From: Spirochaetia bacterium
GTDB lineage: Bacteria > Spirochaetota > Spirochaetia > Treponematales > Treponemataceae
Direction: 5' to 3'
Length of the DNA stretch: 36,839 bases
Assembly (NCBI GenBank): GCA_022768865.1
Contig: JALELH010000118.1
Span: 1 to 36,839, forward strand
The translations under genes and the position numbers were made by a program. Each line of letters begins with the position of its first letter. Position 1 is the first letter of the stretch. Shown here piece by piece: positions 33,455-36,839 of this stretch. Below the pieces are notes generated by a model. That model was not told the DNA's origin. It made no database searches and saw nothing but the letters and a program-made list of their open reading frames with translations.

Positions 33455-34171
33455 ATGTTACAGGTAGCAATTATAGGTCTTGGATTTTTTGGAATCAGAA
33501 TGCTTGATGAACTTTCAGAAGTAGGCTCTGAAATCATCATCGTAGATAAGGATGCAGAAAAAATAGAAAAGTATAAAGGCAAGGCAAAGGCATCCTATAT
33601 TTCCGATGTAATAAACAAGGAAGTCTTTGTAAAAATAATACCGCCTTATATTGATACGGCCATCGTAGACTTTGACGACAAGCTTGAACCGGCAATCCTT
33701 ACAACCCATTACCTTAAGCAGATGGGAATAAAAAACATTATCGTGCAGGCAAAGTCAGACACCCACGGCGAACTTTTGCAGATAGCAGGCGCAACCCAGA
33801 TTGTGTATCCTGCAATGGAAGCCGCAAGAAGAATTACACCCCTTTTAATTTCCAGACAGCTATGCAGTTATTTTCAGCTTTCTTCTGATTTTGTAATTGC
33901 AGAAGTTGAAATCCTTGACGAACTTGAAGGCAAGACACTTTTAGAAAGCGGCATAAGAAATCAATACGGCCTAAACGTAATTGCATGCCGCAACCCGGGT
34001 CAGACTGAATTCATTACAATCAGCGGACCGGACTTTGTCTTTACAAAGGACTGCTACATTCTTGTTGCAGGAAATAAAAACAGCATAGAAAACTACATTA
34101 AGAAAGACATAAAAAAAGAACGTGGCGGCACAAAAGTCCTTCTAAGCAGGTTCCTGAAAAAGCATAAATGA
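33455..34171 (+). CDS. ktrA: Potassium uptake regulatory subunit, TrkA/KtrA family (RCK)
   Basis: Cytoplasmic nucleotide-binding ring protein that gates KtrB. It has an N-terminal Rossmann RCK domain with GLGFFG and the acidic residue ending beta-2 (IIIVDKD), then a TrkA_C domain (about 140-225, IAEVEILDELEGKTLLESGIRNQYGLNVIACR). The 238-residue length is that of single-RCK KtrA. GAGG precedes the ATG; it is co-transcribed with ktrB. Confidence 0.95.
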   Translation: MLQVAIIGLGFFGIRMLDELSEVGSEIIIVDKDAEKIEKYKGKAKASYISDVINKEVFVKIIPPYIDTAIVDFDDKLEPAILTTHYLKQMGIKNIIVQAKSDTHGELLQIAGATQIVYPAMEAARRITPLLISRQLCSYFQLSSDFVIAEVEILDELEGKTLLESGIRNQYGLNVIACRNPGQTEFITISGPDFVFTKDCYILVAGNKNSIENYIKKDIKKERGGTKVLLSRFLKKHK

Positions 34172-34216
34172 TCAGATGAAATGATATACTAAAAACAATT
34201 AATAAAGGAGAAAACC

Positions 34217-34432
34217 ATGCCATTTATTACAATAGAAGGCGGAACTTTAACAGACGAACAGAAAGAACTGTTAATCAGGAAACTTACTGATACAGCATCG
34301 GAAATCATGAAAATCCCATCAGAATTTTTCATGACCACAATAAAGGAACTGCCAGATAAGAACATCGGCATTGGCGGAAAAACCATTGATATCCTTAAAA
34401 AAGAATACATGGATAAAATGAATAAAAAATAA
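34217..34432 (+). CDS. 4-oxalocrotonate tautomerase-like protein
   Basis: A 71-residue member of the tautomerase superfamily. Pro2 (MPFITIEGG) becomes the N-terminal catalytic proline after Met removal. LTDEQKELLIRKLTDTASEIMKIP and the TTIKELPDKNIGIGG stretch fit the small hexameric 4-OT/YwhB type. AAAGGAG precedes the ATG. The physiological substrate is unknown, and nothing nearby suggests aromatic degradation. A TATACT at 34185 may be its -10. Confidence 0.88.
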   Translation: MPFITIEGGTLTDEQKELLIRKLTDTASEIMKIPSEFFMTTIKELPDKNIGIGGKTIDILKKEYMDKMNKK

Positions 34433-34437
34433 TAAAT

Positions 34438-34464
34438 AAAAAAGGCAGCCAATTCAGGCTGTCT
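34438..34464 (-). terminator. Terminator shared by convergent tautomerase and AlgJ-like genes
   Basis: AGGCAGCC (34443-34450) pairs with GGCTGTCT (34457-34464) around AATTCA. On the - strand the hairpin is followed by six U, then UAUUUAUU; on the + strand by TAATTTATTTATTT. It probably works in both directions. Confidence 0.82.
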
Positions 34465-34471
34465 AATTTAT

Positions 34472-35566
34472 TTATTTCGCAATAATCGATGCAGAATACC
34501 TTTCCACAGATTCAAAAATAATTAAATCAGGTTTATTCTGCAAAACATATTCTTTATCAGATTCCCTGAATTGCTTCCAGTTATATTCTGCCTTAGAAAA
34601 TAAAGGAGACAAGAAAGGCGTCAACGCACTTGTAAAAGAATCCCTGAAAAGAATGACTTTAGGAAGGTTTTGATTTTTTCCTATTGTAACAACACCATTG
34701 GTACCTTCATTTTTTATATATTCAAAATAATCAGATTCGGCTTTTCCTTTAGGAGTTAAAGAAATCTGTGTGGATTTTGACTTTTTTATTCCTAGCATCG
34801 GAAGAATATCCCCGGCAGTTTCACTATAGGAAACATTTCTTTCATATTCAATTTCCGGAAAATCAACATCAGAAAAAAGTTTTTTTATTTCCGTAAAAAT
34901 ATCTTCAAAACAATAATAGGCACCTAAGGAATTCCAGTGAGTATCAGTTTCATAATACAGAGGAACATCATTTTCAGACTTTTTAGAAATCAATTTATCT
35001 CTTGAATAGACATAAGGAAGTTTTAATTCTGAAAATATTTTTGAAATCTGATCTGCACGTGTAATGCCATCAGGGCGTTTAAAAGGATATTTTTCTGAAT
35101 AAACACTATGCTTGTTTGGACCTATTACGAATACATATTTTATTCCGTTTTCATCGCACCATCTTGCAGCATCTGCAATATTGTTTTTTAAATTTGTAAG
35201 TTGCTCTTCATTTAAGAGATTACTTTTCTGAAAGTCTAAAAGATTATTTCCATCTTCTTTATAAAAAAACCATCCGTCTTTTCCTTCCAGTGCCCTATCA
35301 TTCATATGCATTTTGTGGAAAATATTATAGTCAATAAAGTTTGCAATATTTACTAAACGTTCCCTGCCGCCAAAATGGTCCTGCAGATACAAATCAGCTT
35401 CCGGAAAAATGTTTGTATTTAAGTCTCCGTCTTTTATAAGGACAGGCTTAGCAGCCAGATTCCTGTTTTCAACTGCTGAAACTGTCATTTTTGAATGAAA
35501 CCTTACAATCGGGAAAAACAAGCATAAAAGAACTATAACAATAAATGTAATCTGTATTTTTTTCAT
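34472..35566 (-). CDS. AlgJ/AlgX-like (DHHW family) exported SGNH-type O-acyltransferase or partner
   Basis: A 364-residue protein with an N-terminal membrane anchor or signal (about residues 5-22) and an extracytoplasmic domain. Catalytic-type motifs are DTHWN (Asp208, His210) and FRDSFT (Asp309, Ser310), with VIGPNKHSVY upstream, as in AlgJ/AlgX-like proteins that move acetyl groups onto exopolysaccharide. The partner MBOAT gene lies two bases upstream in the same orientation, the standard pairing. The polysaccharide is unknown. This end of the window appears more AT-rich than the nitrogen block. Confidence 0.85.
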   Translation of the reverse strand: MKKIQITFIVIVLLCLFFPIVRFHSKMTVSAVENRNLAAKPVLIKDGDLNTNIFPEADLYLQDHFGGRERLVNIANFIDYNIFHKMHMNDRALEGKDGWFFYKEDGNNLLDFQKSNLLNEEQLTNLKNNIADAARWCDENGIKYVFVIGPNKHSVYSEKYPFKRPDGITRADQISKIFSELKLPYVYSRDKLISKKSENDVPLYYETDTHWNSLGAYYCFEDIFTEIKKLFSDVDFPEIEYERNVSYSETAGDILPMLGIKKSKSTQISLTPKGKAESDYFEYIKNEGTNGVVTIGKNQNLPKVILFRDSFTSALTPFLSPLFSKAEYNWKQFRESDKEYVLQNKPDLIIFESVERYSASIIAK

Positions 35567-35568
35567 AA

Positions 35569-36839
35569 TTAAAACCTGAAATAAATAAATGGATTATATG
35601 TATTTGTTGCAAGGAAAGAAAAACATATTCCAAGCATTAAAACAAGGCAGCTGAATTTAACTGCTTTTACAAAACAATTTTCTTTATTTAGAAATGTAAT
35701 TCTCTTCCACCATGGGAAACTAAACAAAATTCCAATAAAAGCAAGAATGAAAAACTTTGCATCTGCATAAAATATTAATGGCAGCGAAGAAAACTTATGG
35801 AAACCAGAAGTAAACATAGAGTAATTTACTCCAAACATTTTAAGCCATATTTTTACAGTATCTTTTGTTTCATTTCTGAATAAAACCCAAAAAAGAATAA
35901 TTACAAACAAAGTAAAAACCCTGTAAAAAAACTTTACAAAAATATTCTTTGCCTTATCTATTTCTGCCTGACGTTCTAAAACCATTGCAGAACCATGTGC
36001 CAGTCCCCAGAAAATAAAACTAAAAGCGGCACCATGCCACAATCCTGTTAAGAAGAAAACCATAAATCTATTTAAAATTGTCCTTAACTTTCCTTTTCTG
36101 TTTCCGCCAAGGGGAATATAAACATAATCCCTGAAAAAATTCGTTAAGGAAATATGCCAGCGTTTCCAGAAATCTGTTATGGAAGAAGCAGCATAAGGAT
36201 AATTAAAGTTTTCAAGCAGACTGAATCCAAAAAGTCTTGCAATACCAATAGCCATATCAGAATAACCTGAAAAATCATAGTAAATCTGAAGTGCATAAGC
36301 TATTGCCGCAATCCAGGCTATGCCTGTTCCATAACTTGCAAAGTCTGAATTATATATATTGTCACATACCAAAGCAAAATTATTTGCCAGAATTACCTTT
36401 TTAGAAAGCCCGATAATAAAACGCTCAAGTCCCTTTGAAAAGTCAGCAACAGTTTCCTTTCTGTTTTCAATCTGATTATTAATATCGTGATAACGGACAA
36501 TTGGACCTGCTATCAGCTGAGGAAAAAATGAAATATAAAGACCTAGATTTAAAACATTTTTCTGAACAAGACTTTTATCTTTATATACATCAACTAAATA
36601 AGAAATCTCCTGAAAAGTATAAAATGAAATGCCTATAGGCAAAACTAAATTGATAACTGTCAGGGGTTTTAAATGCAATTCAGAAATTAAAGCATTTACT
36701 ATTTTGATTGAAAATCCAAGATACTTAAAAAGGAATAGGATGCCAAGATTTACTACAATGGCTAAAATTAAAAGTAATTTTTTGGGTTCTTTTTCTGCAA
36801 TAAAAATCCCCATATTGTAATTAAATAATATGGAAGCAA
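35569..36839 (-). CDS. MBOAT-family O-acyltransferase, AlgI-like (5' end outside window)
   Basis: Polytopic membrane protein that passes acyl groups across the membrane for polysaccharide acetylation. Visible AlgI features are GISFYTFQEISYLVDVYK, DFWKRWHISLTNFFRDYVYIPLGG and the invariant-His helix FLTGLWHGAAFSFIFWGLAHG. The frame stays open to the right edge, and the residues before the Met at 36813 (ASILFNYN) fit the family. The true start is therefore probably outside the window, with perhaps 60-70 residues missing, and the Met at 36813 is internal. Operon with the AlgJ-like gene. Confidence 0.92.
   Translation of the reverse strand, partial: ASILFNYNMGIFIAEKEPKKLLLILAIVVNLGILFLFKYLGFSIKIVNALISELHLKPLTVINLVLPIGISFYTFQEISYLVDVYKDKSLVQKNVLNLGLYISFFPQLIAGPIVRYHDINNQIENRKETVADFSKGLERFIIGLSKKVILANNFALVCDNIYNSDFASYGTGIAWIAAIAYALQIYYDFSGYSDMAIGIARLFGFSLLENFNYPYAASSITDFWKRWHISLTNFFRDYVYIPLGGNRKGKLRTILNRFMVFFLTGLWHGAAFSFIFWGLAHGSAMVLERQAEIDKAKNIFVKFFYRVFTLFVIILFWVLFRNETKDTVKIWLKMFGVNYSMFTSGFHKFSSLPLIFYADAKFFILAFIGILFSFPWWKRITFLNKENCFVKAVKFSCLVLMLGICFSFLATNTYNPFIYFRF

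Noticed and set aside
36629..36820. A small + strand open frame at the right edge
   Set aside because: Antisense to the conserved MBOAT gene, with no RBS or recognisable content.

Overview
The window looks like chromosomal DNA from a host-associated, anaerobic Treponema-like spirochaete. This rests on overall protein character, the type III glutamine synthetase, HydEGF and a spirochaete-like SSB. The genus call is an inference; no rRNA or tRNA is present. A truncated + strand reading frame ends at base 140. Everything from about 200 to 25.4 kb is then transcribed right to left (- strand), and most of it concerns assimilation and use of glutamine or ammonium nitrogen.

In transcription order the - strand block runs: argH; a polar amino-acid ABC transporter (binding protein, permease, ATPase) with an 84-residue protein; asnB; gltB-gltD; pyrG-purF-carA-carB, where carB is fused in frame to dapF; glnA (type III); and amt fused to a PII domain. 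It therefore joins the ammonium channel and its sensor, GS, GOGAT, and four glutamine amidotransferases or their subunits (AsnB, PyrG, PurF, CarA), with CarB and ArgH leading to arginine and pyrimidines.

The main discovery candidate is regulatory. Five of these units (asnB, gltB, pyrG, glnA, amt) each have an intrinsic terminator between 9 and about 66 nt upstream of the start codon. In each, a hexaloop hairpin overlaps the 5' arm of that terminator, so the two cannot form together. The hexaloops are AAUGGC (amt), AAAGGC (glnA), AAAGAC (gltB), GAAGAC (asnB) and GAUGAG (pyrG). In amt a second hexaloop hairpin (AAUGUA) lies upstream. Two hairpins with A1/G4 hexaloops are the known target of ANTAR-domain antiterminators, so this may be an ANTAR-type nitrogen regulon. 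In addition, the terminated form of the amt leader displays a 10-nt loop, AUGUAACCCC. This loop is perfectly complementary to the ribosome-binding region of gltB and partly complementary to those of asnB and glnA, which raises the possibility that the aborted leader acts as a trans-acting small RNA.

To the right of argH, divergent + strand genes hydE-hydG-hydF encode the [FeFe]-hydrogenase H-cluster maturation system, followed by ssb. A - strand U32-family protein abuts ssb tail to tail. A + strand ktrB-ktrA potassium uptake pair and a small tautomerase follow. The right edge holds a - strand pair for extracellular polysaccharide O-acylation (an MBOAT protein cut by the window edge and an AlgJ/DHHW-like protein). 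No insertion sequence, CRISPR array, tRNA or rRNA was found. No stretch over 300 bases lacks a gene; the longest gaps are the structured leaders described below.
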